Shown here: piece after piece, positions 28,500-37,264 of the stretch
Position numbering within the stretch: position 1 is the stretch's first letter
Layout of the letters: each line of letters starts with the position of its first letter
NCBI RefSeq assembly: GCF_900583165.1
Contig: NZ_UTKY01000034.1
Span: forward strand, 124,001 to 188,000
From: Pseudomonas viridiflava
GTDB lineage: Bacteria > Pseudomonadota > Gammaproteobacteria > Pseudomonadales > Pseudomonadaceae
DNA length: 64,000 nucleotides
Reading direction: 5' to 3'
The notes under the pieces: generated by a model
The model's database searches: none
Seen by the model: the letters and a program-made list of their open reading frames with translations, nothing else
What the model was told of the DNA's origin: nothing
Translations under genes and position numbers: made by a program

Positions 28500-29048
28500 T
28501 TATTTGCCCGCGCGCTGGTAGCGCACGGCTTCAACGAACACATCGGCATTGGCCGGGTCATCCAGATAGGCAAATACCTGGTCCATGGGGCTGTCCACCC
28601 CTACGCCGTCGCCTTCGACGGTTGCCACAGGGCTGCCGTGCAAGCGGTTCTGGTCGAGGGCCTGGTGGATCGCATCCAGGTCCAGGTTGTAGACCACCAA
28701 TTCGTGTTTTTCATTGAATTCGAAGCCGCCAAGGATGAACTGCCCGCCGAATTTAGCCGGCAATGGCGCCGAAAAATACCAACGGCTGCCATGGCGCGAC
28801 ACCGTGAACAAGTACTCGTCACGCTGGCCCGGCTTGGCTGTAGGGTAGCTCACTGCTTTATAACGCTGGTCCCCAGCGCCAGTGATGTGCAGGTTGAGCG
28901 GCTCGCCCCAGGCGTTTTTGCTCGACCATTGGCCCAACAAACCTTTCGGCGCGGCTTCATGGGCTGGCAGCGGGTTTTTGAAGGTCACCAGGCAACCGCT
29001 CAGTAGCAGGAATGACAAAGCGATGACCGCAATACGCCAGCTTTTCAT
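28500..29048 (-). CDS. Hypothetical lipoprotein
   Basis: 182 aa with signal peptide and lipobox LSGC (Cys 19). The mature part is a beta-rich domain (LLGQWSSKNAWGEPLNLHI and ERDEYLF-like strands) of unknown family. The ATG at 29048 (MKSWRIAVIALSFLLL) is chosen over an in-frame codon at 29060. Probably co-transcribed with the downstream QEGLA protein gene. Confidence 0.78.
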   Translation of the reverse strand: MKSWRIAVIALSFLLLSGCLVTFKNPLPAHEAAPKGLLGQWSSKNAWGEPLNLHITGAGDQRYKAVSYPTAKPGQRDEYLFTVSRHGSRWYFSAPLPAKFGGQFILGGFEFNEKHELVVYNLDLDAIHQALDQNRLHGSPVATVEGDGVGVDSPMDQVFAYLDDPANADVFVEAVRYQRAGK

Positions 29049-29084
29049 CGAGTACTCCACGCCAGGTTTGTTTAGAACCGCTTT

Positions 29085-29178
29085 ATGTGGGGAGGGGGCT
29101 TGCCCCCGATAGCGGTGGGTCAGTCACCTGATTGATCAACTGACAGGCAGCTATCGGGGGCAAGCCCCCTCCCACATT
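29085..29178. repeat. REP pair, GTGGGAGGGGGCTTGCCCCC type
   Basis: Left arm at 29085-29111 and right arm at 29152-29178; AGGGGGCTTGCCCCCGATAGC is mirrored by GCTATCGGGGGCAAGCCCCCT. It separates the lipoprotein gene from the TetR gene, both on minus. Confidence 0.88.
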
Positions 29179-29197
29179 AAGCAGATGCTGTAAAAAG

Positions 29198-29923
29198 CTA
29201 CACCGAGGCCAACACCAACTGCATGTAACGCTTGAGAATCTCAAGCATCTCTTCACCGGTCAGTGACTCTGCGCTGCCCAGCAGGCCCTGATATTCCATC
29301 CGACCGATTATCGCCGTCAACACTTTGGCATCCTGCTGCGGTTCGCGCGAGCCCAACACCTGGAAAAACTGCTCGGTGCCCTGCAACAGAATCTGCTGGT
29401 GGGAGCGCACCAACGCTGCCAGACGCGGGTTCAACAGCGCTTCCTGGCGGAAGGCCTGCTCGGCCATCAGGTGCTCGCGGCGGTTGGTCAGTTGACGTAG
29501 CACGTAGTCAGCGGTCAACCGTGCAATGTCATCGGCCAACTGGGAACGCGACTGCGGGCTGCCATCGCCATAGGCGACCATCTCACGCAGCAGGCCTTCA
29601 TTGCGCACCCACAGCTTGCCCATGAACGCAGCGCTGCGTTCAACGTATTGAGCAAAGGTATCGGTGAGCAAGTCATCGATATCCTTGAAATAGTAGGTGG
29701 TCGCCGACAACGGCACCCCCGCCTCCGCCGCCACGGCCCGATGGCGCACGGCGCGTACGCCGTCACGCACTACGATGCGCATGGCCGCATCGAGAATGTC
29801 TTGCCTGCGTTGCTCACTGCCCCGACGACTGGCCTTGCGGCCCTGGTACTGGACGCTTTCAACCACGGCGGCGGCAATGCCGGCGGCGCCTTCCTGAGCG
29901 ATTACGCGGTTCACGACACACAT
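29198..29923 (-). CDS. TetR-family transcriptional regulator
   Basis: About 241-aa TetR regulator. Helix-turn-helix at roughly residues 38-85: ILDAAMRIVVRDGVRAVR then AEAGVPLSATTYYFKDIDD. The C-terminal ligand domain is not specific. Start uncertain: the ATG at 29923 has AAGG touching it, while the in-frame GTG at 29914 has AAGGA eight bases upstream and may be the true start (238 aa). The target is unknown; no divergent partner gene is adjacent. It lies downstream of the lysS terminator. Confidence 0.85.
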   Translation of the reverse strand: MCVVNRVIAQEGAAGIAAAVVESVQYQGRKASRRGSEQRRQDILDAAMRIVVRDGVRAVRHRAVAAEAGVPLSATTYYFKDIDDLLTDTFAQYVERSAAFMGKLWVRNEGLLREMVAYGDGSPQSRSQLADDIARLTADYVLRQLTNRREHLMAEQAFRQEALLNPRLAALVRSHQQILLQGTEQFFQVLGSREPQQDAKVLTAIIGRMEYQGLLGSAESLTGEEMLEILKRYMQLVLASV

Positions 29924-29978
29924 CCTTGAATAGATCAAAACCTGGCGCTGTTTGCTTGACGCTTAAAAACGCCACATA

Positions 29979-30003
29979 AAAAAGCCGCCTTATAAAAGGC
30001 GGC
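29979..30003 (-). terminator. Terminator downstream of lysS
   Basis: Stem AGCCGCCTT / AAGGCGGCT; on the minus strand it is followed by T6 (GGCTTTTTTATG), 18 or more bases after the lysS stop. Confidence 0.88.
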
Positions 30004-30020
30004 TCTGGATTTCGCTGCGG

Positions 30021-31523
30021 TTACGCCTGAGGGCGCATGTGCGGGAACAAAATCACATCGCGGATCGACGGCGAGTTGGTCAACAGCATGACCAGACGGT
30101 CGATGCCGATACCTTCACCGGCCGTTGGCGGCATGCCGTATTCCAGGGCACGTACGAAGTCGGCGTCGTAGTGCATGGCTTCGTCGTCGCCTGCGTCCTT
30201 ATCGGCCACCTGGGCCATGAAGCGCTCGGCCTGGTCTTCTGCGTCGTTAAGCTCGGAGTAGGCGTTGGCGATTTCACGGCCGCCGATGAACAGCTCGAAA
30301 CGGTCCGTGACGTTCGGGTTGTCATCGTTGCGACGGGCCAACGGCGACACTTCGAACGGGTACTGGGTAATGAAGTGCGGCTGCTCCAGCTTGTGCTCAA
30401 CCAGCTCCTCGAAAATCATCACCTGCAGTTTGCCCAGGCCTTCGAAGCCCAGCACCTTGGCGCCGGCTTTCTTGGCGATGGCGCGGGCCTTGTCGATGTC
30501 GTTCAGGTCGTCCGCGGTCAGCTCAGGGTTGTACTTGAGGATCGAATCAAACACCGACAGACGCACGAACGGCTCGCCGAAGTGGAACAGCTTGTCGCCA
30601 TACGGCACGTCGGTGCTGCCCAATACCAACTGCGCCAACTCGCGGAACAGTTCTTCGGTCAGGTCCATGTTGTCTTCGTAGTCGGCGTAGGCCTGGTAGA
30701 ACTCCAACATGGTGAATTCTGGGTTGTGACGGGTCGAGACGCCTTCGTTACGGAAGTTGCGGTTGATCTCGAACACTTTCTCGAAACCACCAACCACCAG
30801 GCGCTTGAGGTACAGCTCCGGCGCGATACGCAGGAACATTTCCAGGTCCAGCGCGTTGTGGTGGGTTTCGAACGGCTTGGCTGCGGCACCACCGGGGATG
30901 GTTTGCAGCATCGGGGTTTCTACTTCCAGAAAGTCACGCTGCATCAGGAAGGTACGGATGTGCGCGATCACTTGCGAGCGCACACGGAAGGTGTGGCGCA
31001 CGTCTTCGTTGACGATCAGGTCAACGTAGCGCTGACGGTAGCGTTGTTCGGTGTCGGTCAGGCCGTGGTGTTTGTCTGGCAGCGGGCGCAGGGACTTGGT
31101 CAGCAGGCGCACGTTGGTCATTTCGACGTACAGGTCGCCCTTGCCCGAACGGGCCAGGGTGCCTTCGGCGGCAATGATGTCGCCCATGTCCCAGGTTTTC
31201 ACCGAGGCCAGGGTTTCTTCAGGCAGGGTCTTGCGGTTGACGTAGACCTGGATGCGGCCGGTCATGTCCTGGATCACCATGAACGAGCCACGGTTGAGCA
31301 TGATGCGACCTGCCACCTTGACCGGGATCGCAGCTTCAGCCAGCTCTTCCTTGGTCTTGTCCGCGTATTGCTTCTGCAACGCATCGCAGTAGTTTTCACG
31401 GCGGAAGTCATTCGGGAAGGCATTGCCCTTGGCGCGCTCGGCAGCAAGCTTTTCCTTGCGCAGGGCGATCAGGGAGTTTTCTTCCTGTTGCAGGGCTTGC
31501 GGGTCGAGTTGTTGGTCGCTCAT
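30021..31523 (-). CDS. lysS: Lysyl-tRNA synthetase (class II)
   Basis: 500-aa synthetase charging tRNA-Lys. N-terminal OB-fold anticodon domain ([20 protein letters not shown], about 70-90), then class II catalytic motifs: motif 1 around [10 protein letters not shown], motif 2 [20 protein letters not shown], and motif 3 [14 protein letters not shown] near the end. Length is typical. It follows prfB on the same strand (prfB-lysS order as in many bacteria), with a short REP-like element between them. Confidence 0.97.
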   Translation of the reverse strand: MSDQQLDPQALQQEENSLIALRKEKLAAERAKGNAFPNDFRRENYCDALQKQYADKTKEELAEAAIPVKVAGRIMLNRGSFMVIQDMTGRIQVYVNRKTLPEETLASVKTWDMGDIIAAEGTLARSGKGDLYVEMTNVRLLTKSLRPLPDKHHGLTDTEQRYRQRYVDLIVNEDVRHTFRVRSQVIAHIRTFLMQRDFLEVETPMLQTIPGGAAAKPFETHHNALDLEMFLRIAPELYLKRLVVGGFEKVFEINRNFRNEGVSTRHNPEFTMLEFYQAYADYEDNMDLTEELFRELAQLVLGSTDVPYGDKLFHFGEPFVRLSVFDSILKYNPELTADDLNDIDKARAIAKKAGAKVLGFEGLGKLQVMIFEELVEHKLEQPHFITQYPFEVSPLARRNDDNPNVTDRFELFIGGREIANAYSELNDAEDQAERFMAQVADKDAGDDEAMHYDADFVRALEYGMPPTAGEGIGIDRLVMLLTNSPSIRDVILFPHMRPQA

Positions 31524-31550
31524 GTCTTTAAATTTTCCATCAGGTTCGTT

Positions 31551-31597
31551 GCCCCCGGCCTGCGGCCGGGGATCGCGGGCAAGCCCGCTCCTACAGA
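31551..31597. repeat. Single degenerate REP-like palindromes
   Basis: CCCCGGCC/GGCCGGGG hairpin followed by GCGGGCAAGCCCGC and CTCCTACAG, the half-element form of the TAGGAGC REP family. It lies in the lysS-prfB gap. Confidence 0.65.
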
Positions 31598-31602
31598 GTT
31601 CT

Positions 31603-32698
31603 TTACAAGCCAGATTTCAGGCTGGCTTCGAGGTATTCGTCGATGTCGCCGTCGAGCACCTTGTCGCAGTCGCTGCGTTCGATGTTAGTGCGCAGATCCT
31701 TGATCCGCGACGCATCAAGCACATAAGAGCGGATCTGATGACCCCAGCCGATATCCGACTTGGTGTCTTCGAGCGCTTGGGACGCGGCATTGCGCTTCTG
31801 CATTTCCTGCTCGTACAACTTGGCCCGCAGCATTTTCATGGCGGTGTCTTTGTTGGCGTGCTGGGAACGTTCGTTCTGGCAGCTGACCACGGTGTTGGTC
31901 GGTACGTGGGTGATACGTACGGCCGAGTCGGTGGTGTTTACGTGCTGACCACCGGCACCGGAGGAGCGGTAGGTGTCGATGCGCAGGTCGGCCGGGTTGA
32001 TCTCGATTTCGACCTTGTCGTCGATCTCTGGGGAGACGAACACCGCAGAGAACGAGGTGTGGCGACGGTTGCCGGAGTCGAACGGACTCTTGCGCACCAG
32101 GCGGTGTACGCCGATCTCGGTACGCAACCAGCCAAAGGCGTATTCGCCCTTGATATGCACGGTCGCGCCCTTGATACCGGCGACTTCACCGGCTGACAGT
32201 TCCATGATGGTGGCGTCGAAACCGCGTTTATCCGCCCAGCGCAGGTACATGCGCAGCAGGATGTTGGCCCAGTCCTGGGCCTCGGTACCGCCGGAGCCGG
32301 CCTGGATATCCAGGTAGGCGTTGTTAGGGTCCATTTCATGGCTGAACATGCGGCGGAACTCGAGTTTGGCGAGGTTTTCCTCGAGACGGGCCAGCTCGGC
32401 GACAACATCGCCCACTGCGCCTTCGTCGTCTTCTTCGACGGCCATGTCCAGCAGGTCACGGCAATCGGCCAGACCGGTGTTCAACTCGTCGAGGGTGTCG
32501 ACGATCTGCGCCAGCGCAGCGCGCTCGCGGCCCAGTTCCTGGGCGTATTCAGGTTTGTTCCAGACAGCAGGATCTTCAAGCTCGCGATTGACTTCGGTCA
32601 GACGCTCATGCTTTTGATCGTAGTCAAAGATACCCCCGAATAGTTTCGGAGCGCTCGGACAGGTCCTTGATGGTGTTAAGGATCGGGTTGATTTCCAT
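31603..32698 (-). CDS. prfB: Peptide chain release factor 2 (with programmed +1 frameshift)
   Basis: RF2 recognises UGA/UAA and triggers peptide release. The gene reads 24 codons from the ATG at 32698 ([20 protein letters not shown] then RGYL), meets an in-frame TGA (32626-32624), and continues in the +1 frame from GAC at 32625, giving 364 aa, the normal RF2 length. The GGQ catalytic motif is clear ([16 protein letters not shown]), and the anticodon-like SPF motif is in KSPFDSG. The open frame seen upstream in the second phase (to 32802) is not the true N-terminus. Confidence 0.96.
32623..32638 (-). other. prfB programmed frameshift site
   Basis: Minus-strand sequence CGGGGGTATCTTTGAC: internal Shine-Dalgarno-like GGGGG, slippery CTT, stop TGA, then C. 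It differs from the common AGGGGG only at the first base. Low RF2 favours the +1 slip, giving autoregulation. Confidence 0.95.
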
Positions 32699-33127
32699 GG
32701 CGGGCAGCACTCGTTGGCGAACTTTTGAAAGCCGGCGAGTATAACGGCAAACGGGGGGGAGCGGCAGCCCGCTTGGTCGATTGTGTGAGGATTGTTCACC
32801 AACTGAAGCCTCGAAAAATCCGCCAGCTTGCATTGGAGATGAAGCGGAGTGTGGGTGCTGTAAAACCATCCGGCAGGCTAACTACGCCACACTGGAAGTA
32901 AGCCCCTCTCAGCTATCTCATCGAACAATTCATTTCCGAAATTCACGTAGGGCGCCACCTAATCACATAAACCCGCCTTGCAGTGTTTCTTAACTCAAGT
33001 AGCTTTTAGTTGGCAACCTACACGCAAGTTAACCACTACCAATTAACGCGCCGCCAGCATGCATAGATCAATTTTGCCCACGTTACGTCTCTCATTTGGC
33101 AGCGTGACTTTGAGTAAGGAGTGAATA

Positions 33128-34857
33128 ATGTCAGGACAGCTAGAAATCGGCCCCATTGTTATCACTGCTGGAAAAGAAAACGACTACTCTATAAATGGGT
33201 TTGGGGGTGGATATGGCCCCCTCCAATACCAGGCTGGCTTATCGGGATATATGGCGATCTTGTAGCCAGTGCCGATAAAATGGTGTATGAGGAATATCGA
33301 AAAACACCCAGAGAATACAAAGCATTCATCGCCGCACTCCCGAAAAAAATTGAAGCTGAACTAGCCGAGATTGAAGCGCAAGCAAACGCTCTTGGAGAAA
33401 GCCCAGTTAAAAAACTGGCGTTTCAGGTCGAACACATCAAAAAGAAAATAGCGGAACGTTCAATCGCCTATCAAATTCAGCTCAACGCGGCAAAGTCTTA
33501 TGACGGCGCTGACCCTACAACCGGATTCAGAATCCCGAGCGGCAGCTTCCCAGGCGACTTTTATTATCACTCCGCAAACAATTGGATCAAGTCGCATAAA
33601 GCCGCCTATCAAGCCAAACGTTTAAACGCAGAAGCAAAAATCCTTAATGATCGACTGACTCTTATAAATGAGGCGCTATCGTCGGCATTGAGTGAAGAGA
33701 ATGCGCGCGAAATCCGCGAGAGTGAAGCACAACGATTAGCTGCACAGGCGATACGAGCGGCCAATACATACCGCTCTTCCGGCGCGGCTGCCGCAACGGG
33801 CGCGTTAGTAATAACCGCTACGGGGACTGTTCCCGTGCTTGATACGGCCGCCATTACGTTGCAAGCAGCCATTCGCTCCGCTATTAGCGCACTGAGTGGT
33901 CTGTTAGCAGCAACCGCTTCTGGCCTTTTAGTAGGTGTATCCGCGTTGATCTATTCCCCAAAACTGGCGAATGGAGAACTGCCGGAACGTTATGCTCTCA
34001 GTACACCGTTGTCCGATCTTGTTCCGAACCACGACTACGACCTTAATGCTATCGCCAACACAGGTGGTTCGATCGAAATACCTGTGCGCATCAGCTCAAA
34101 AACAGCAGCGGATGGGCTGTCGGAGGTATTTGTGGTCACGGCGGGCGGTACGAGTGCGCCCTCAAAAGTCAAGCTAGTTGCCGCCAACTATGATGCTGAG
34201 CAAAAGGTGTACACCGTTACAACCAATCACGTCCCGCCGAGGACGTTGACCTGGACGCCCATCGTTGATCCGACAGACAGTTCGACATCACTACCTGCCG
34301 AGCAGCCTGAACCGCCTGTCTACGCAGGGGCGACGGTTACTCCGGTGTTGGGCAGAATTGATTCGTTTCCGGAAGTCGGCGAAGCGAGCTTCGACGATTT
34401 CATAACCGCGTTTCCCGCCAGTTCCGGATTGCCTCCTATCTATGTCATGTTCAGAGATCGACGGGAGGATCCCGGAGTTGTGACGGGATTTGGGCAGCCC
34501 GTGACCAATCACTGGTTAGATGGCGCCTCGGTAAACATCGGCTCCCCCGTCCCAACACAGATAGCCGACAAACTGAGGGGACAGGAGTTTAAAAACTTCA
34601 GAAAATTTCGCGAAGCCTTCTGGAAAGCGGTTGCAAGTGACTCCGAGCTAGCATCACAATTTAACCGTCAAAATTTATCGACGATACTAGAAGGTAAAGC
34701 TCCCTACACTACTAAATCAGAGCAAGCTGGAGACTCTGTAAAATTCGAACTCCACCACAAGATATTTATTTCTGAAGGTGGAGAGGTATTCGATATTGAC
34801 AATATTTATGTGGTAACTCCGAAGCGCCATAAAGAAATTCACAAGAAAGGTAATTAA
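33128..34857 (+). pseudogene. S-type pyocin/colicin E-like DNase bacteriocin, split by a -1 frameshift
   Basis: Killer protein of about 576 aa when the frames are joined. The best start is ATG 33128, with AAGGAG seven bases upstream. That frame encodes SGQLEIGPIVITAGKENDY and a Gly-rich stretch, but stops at TAG 33263. The rest, from PPPIPGWLIGIYGDLVASAD onward, is in the -1 frame and runs to 34857. Domains: N-terminal receptor/TonB-box-like part, charged coiled coil (about 60-215), Ala/Gly-rich hydrophobic translocation segment (about 225-285), pyocin S domain (about 295-400), C-terminal HNH nuclease. The nuclease has FELHHKIFISEGGEVFDIDN and PKRHKEIHKK (HH 543-544, N 559, H 568, H 572), very like colicin E9/E7. 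The catalytic end is intact. Whether it is a true pseudogene is open (see the C5/G5 entry). Confidence 0.85.
33203..33221 (+). other. Homopolymer runs where the bacteriocin frame breaks
   Basis: G5 (33203-33207) and C5 (33217-33221) lie just before the frame change. One added C in the second run gives ...GGYGPPPIPGW; one added G in the first gives ...NGFGGWIWPPPIPGW. Both join the frames. Frame-0 codon CCC (33218-33220) can also re-pair on CCC after a -1 slip. Confidence 0.75.
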
Positions 34858-34859
34858 AA

Positions 34860-35114
34860 GTGAAAAACTCAATCTCCGAGTACACCGAATCCGAATTTCT
34901 AAACTTTGTAATTTCTCTTTGTAACAATAGCATTCGCACTGAGGAAGAAGACATAAAGATGCTTTTCGAGTTTGAGCGTCTCGCAGAGCACCCCGAAGGA
35001 TCCGACCTTATTTACTATCCGCGAAAAGGCAGAGAAGATAGCCCTCGAGGCATTGTAAAAGAAGTTAAAGAATGGCGTTTGGCCAATGGCAAGCCAGGCT
35101 TCAAAGCGGAGTAA
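34860..35114 (+). CDS. Colicin E/pyocin DNase immunity protein (Im2/Im9-like)
   Basis: 84-aa acidic inhibitor that binds the exosite of the cognate HNH DNase and protects the producer. It matches the Im-protein pattern: KNSISEYTESEFLNFVISLC (helix I), a specificity helix II with EEEDIKML, the invariant DLIYYPRKG around helix III, and SPRGIVKEVKEWRLANGKPG. GTG start two bases after the bacteriocin stop, with an AAAGG site inside the toxin's 3' end. Intact, and would still protect even if the toxin is broken. AT-richer codon use than the neighbours. Confidence 0.95.
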   Translation: MKNSISEYTESEFLNFVISLCNNSIRTEEEDIKMLFEFERLAEHPEGSDLIYYPRKGREDSPRGIVKEVKEWRLANGKPGFKAE

Positions 35115-35125
35115 TTTCAAAGCGT

Positions 35126-35160
35126 AACTTCGCCACCGATTATGTATCGATGGCGAAGTT
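35126..35160 (+). terminator. Hairpin after the immunity gene
   Basis: 15-bp stem AACTTCGCCACCGAT / ATCGATGGCGAAGTT with one mismatch and a 5-nt loop, 11 bases after the stop. It lacks a T run. Confidence 0.6.
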
Positions 35161-35200
35161 CTCCATATTCTAATTCTGCCAATTTCTCCAGCAGAAAGGA

Positions 35201-36202
35201 TTACTCAATCCCCACCTGATTCCGCCCATTATGCTTGGCCGTATACAACCCCTTGTCCGCCGCCAATATCACCTGCCGGCAATCGCTGCCCTGCTGGGGC
35301 ACCACCGTGGACAGGCCAATGCTGACGGTGAGGCTTGAGCCTTCCGCAGGCGCGATGTGCGGGATTTTCAGCGCCGCCACCGCCATGCGCAGCTTCTCGG
35401 CAACCATGCGCGCACCGCCTGGCGACGTATTGGGCAGCACCAGGGCAAACTCTTCGCCGCCGTAACGTGCTGGCAGGTCCGAAGGGCGGCTGCTGGCGTC
35501 GCGGATGGTGGCGGCGACTTTGCGCAAGGCTTCATCGCCTTCGACGTGGCCGAAGCTGTCGTTGTAGGTCTTGAAGAAGTCCACGTCGATCATCAACAAC
35601 GACAATTGGGTTTGGTCACGAATGGCACGACGCCATTCCAGTTCCAGGTATTCGTCGAAGTGACGGCGGTTGGACAGCCCGGTCAGGCCGTCGGAGTTCA
35701 TCAACCGCTGCAGCACCAAATTGGTGTCCAACAGCTGCTGCTGGCTGACCCGCAACGCACGGTAGGCGGCATCGCGCTGCAACAGGGTCATGTAGGAACG
35801 CGAGTGATAGCGAATGCGCGCCACCAATTCGATATTGTCCGGCAGCTTGACCAGGTAATCGTTGGCCCCGGCGGAGAACGCCGCGCTTTTGATCAGCGGG
35901 TCTTCCTTGGTGGAAAGCACGATGATCGGAATGTTCTGCGTCGCCGGGTGGTTGCGGTACTCACGCACCAGCGTCAGGCCGTCGAGGCCGGGCATGACCA
36001 AATCCTGCAGGATCACCGTCGGCTTGATACGAATCGCCTGGGCAATCGCCTGGTGCGGGTCGGAGCAAAAGTGAAAGTCGATGTTTTCTTCATGGGCCAG
36101 GCCACGCCGTACGGCTTCGCCGATCATGGCTTGGTCGTCGACCAGCAACACCATGGCGGCGTTTTCGTCGGTCTTGATGTCGTCGATCTGTAAATCATTC
36201 AT
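35201..36202 (-). CDS. wspR: Diguanylate cyclase response regulator WspR
   Basis: 333-aa output protein of the Wsp surface-sensing system. N-terminal receiver domain (phospho-acceptor D67 in [11 protein letters not shown]), a short coiled linker (about 145-170), and a C-terminal GGDEF domain with active site [10 protein letters not shown] (GGEEF at 248-252). The product-inhibition I-site RPSD is at 239-242. Phosphorylation by WspE drives clustering and c-di-GMP synthesis, promoting biofilm. Last gene of the wsp operon, 51 bases after wspF, with its own ribosome site (AGGTGA). Confidence 0.96.
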   Translation of the reverse strand: MNDLQIDDIKTDENAAMVLLVDDQAMIGEAVRRGLAHEENIDFHFCSDPHQAIAQAIRIKPTVILQDLVMPGLDGLTLVREYRNHPATQNIPIIVLSTKEDPLIKSAAFSAGANDYLVKLPDNIELVARIRYHSRSYMTLLQRDAAYRALRVSQQQLLDTNLVLQRLMNSDGLTGLSNRRHFDEYLELEWRRAIRDQTQLSLLMIDVDFFKTYNDSFGHVEGDEALRKVAATIRDASSRPSDLPARYGGEEFALVLPNTSPGGARMVAEKLRMAVAALKIPHIAPAEGSSLTVSIGLSTVVPQQGSDCRQVILAADKGLYTAKHNGRNQVGIE

Positions 36203-36253
36203 GTGCAGTCACCTGAATTACTACCTGCAAGCCGGCACCGCGGAGGGCAAACA

Positions 36254-37264
36254 TCATTTTGAAAATACCTCCAGCAATCGGGGCGCAATTCTATCCAGTG
36301 GGCGAATTTCAACAGCAGCATCAATCGCCGCCGCCGCTTTGGGCATGCCATACACCGCCGAGCTCTGTTGATCCTGGGCGATGGTCAAATAACCTTGTTC
36401 ACGCAGTAACTTTAGGCCTTGGGCCCCGTCGCGGCCCATGCCGGTGAGCAGCACGCCGACGGCGTCGCCGTTCCAATGGCTAGCCACACTTTCAAAAAAC
36501 ACGTCGATCGAAGGCCGGTAAATTTCGTTCACCGGCTCTGCGGTGTAGGCCAGCGTGCCATTTTTCAATAACCGAATGTGGTGATTGGTGCCGGCCAGCA
36601 GCACTACACCGCTTTGCGGCGGCTCACCCTCGCGGGCCAGGCGCACCGGCAGGCCTGAGGCACTGCTCAGCCATTCGGCCATGCCGGCGGCGAACACCTG
36701 ATCCACATGCTGCACCAGCACGATGGCGGCGGGAAAGTCCCGAGGCAAGCCTTTGAGCAGGGTTTCCAGGGCCGCAGGGCCACCGGCTGAGGAACCGATG
36801 GCCACCAGGCTCTCGCGTTTATCGCTGGTGCGATGGGGTGCGGTTTCGGCCCGTACGCGACTGCCGCGCTGGCCGATCAGCCAGCCGATATTAAGGATCT
36901 TGCGCAACAGCGGCGCCGCCGCGTCCTTGGGGTTACCCACACCCAGGGGCGGCGTGTCGACTACATCCAGGGCGCCATGGCCCATGGCTTCGAACACGCG
37001 ACTGACGTTGGCCTGACGGTCAACGGTGACGATGACGATGGCACACGGGGTCTCGGCCATGATCTGGCGCGTGGCCTCCACGCCGTCCATCACCGGCATG
37101 ATCAAATCCATCAGGATCAGGTCCGGGGTGAGTTCGGCGCAGCGTTGCACCGCTTCCAGGCCATTGCTGGCCACCCAGACAACCTGGTGCGCCGGCTCGA
37201 AACTCAAGGCCCGACGCAAAGCCTCCACCGCCAGGGGCATGTCATTGACGATCGCAATCCTCAT
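36254..37264 (-). CDS. wspF: CheB-like methylesterase WspF
   Basis: 336-aa protein with a receiver domain (D53 in LILMDLIMPVMDG) and a CheB methylesterase domain. The catalytic Ser, His and Asp are in IGSSAGGP, VLVQHVDQ and LLTGMGRDGAQG. It demethylates WspA and damps the pathway; loss-of-function in P. aeruginosa and P. fluorescens gives wrinkly colonies from constant WspR activity. The frame is intact here. It starts four bases inside the wspE end (ATGA). Confidence 0.95.
   Translation of the reverse strand: MRIAIVNDMPLAVEALRRALSFEPAHQVVWVASNGLEAVQRCAELTPDLILMDLIMPVMDGVEATRQIMAETPCAIVIVTVDRQANVSRVFEAMGHGALDVVDTPPLGVGNPKDAAAPLLRKILNIGWLIGQRGSRVRAETAPHRTSDKRESLVAIGSSAGGPAALETLLKGLPRDFPAAIVLVQHVDQVFAAGMAEWLSSASGLPVRLAREGEPPQSGVVLLAGTNHHIRLLKNGTLAYTAEPVNEIYRPSIDVFFESVASHWNGDAVGVLLTGMGRDGAQGLKLLREQGYLTIAQDQQSSAVYGMPKAAAAIDAAVEIRPLDRIAPRLLEVFSK

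Noticed and set aside
32770..33120. PrtN P-box or LexA/SOS box upstream of the bacteriocin
   Set aside because: Two ATTG repeats (ATTGTGTGAGG, ATTGTTCACC) occur near 32785-32805, but only one has the GT spacing and they are over 300 bases from the start. No CTGT-N8-ACAG site seen.
33128..33265. Separate 45-aa peptide gene (microcin or leader) in the first frame
   Set aside because: Its sequence reads naturally into the downstream bacteriocin after a one-base correction, so an independent peptide is less likely.
33121..34857. GTG at 33121 as the bacteriocin start (single open frame of 578 codons)
   Set aside because: The GTG is inside the AAGGAG ribosome site that serves ATG 33128, and its first ~30 codons (RTARNRPHCYHCWKRKRLL) look unlike any pyocin N-terminus. 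The alternative frame gives a sensible one.
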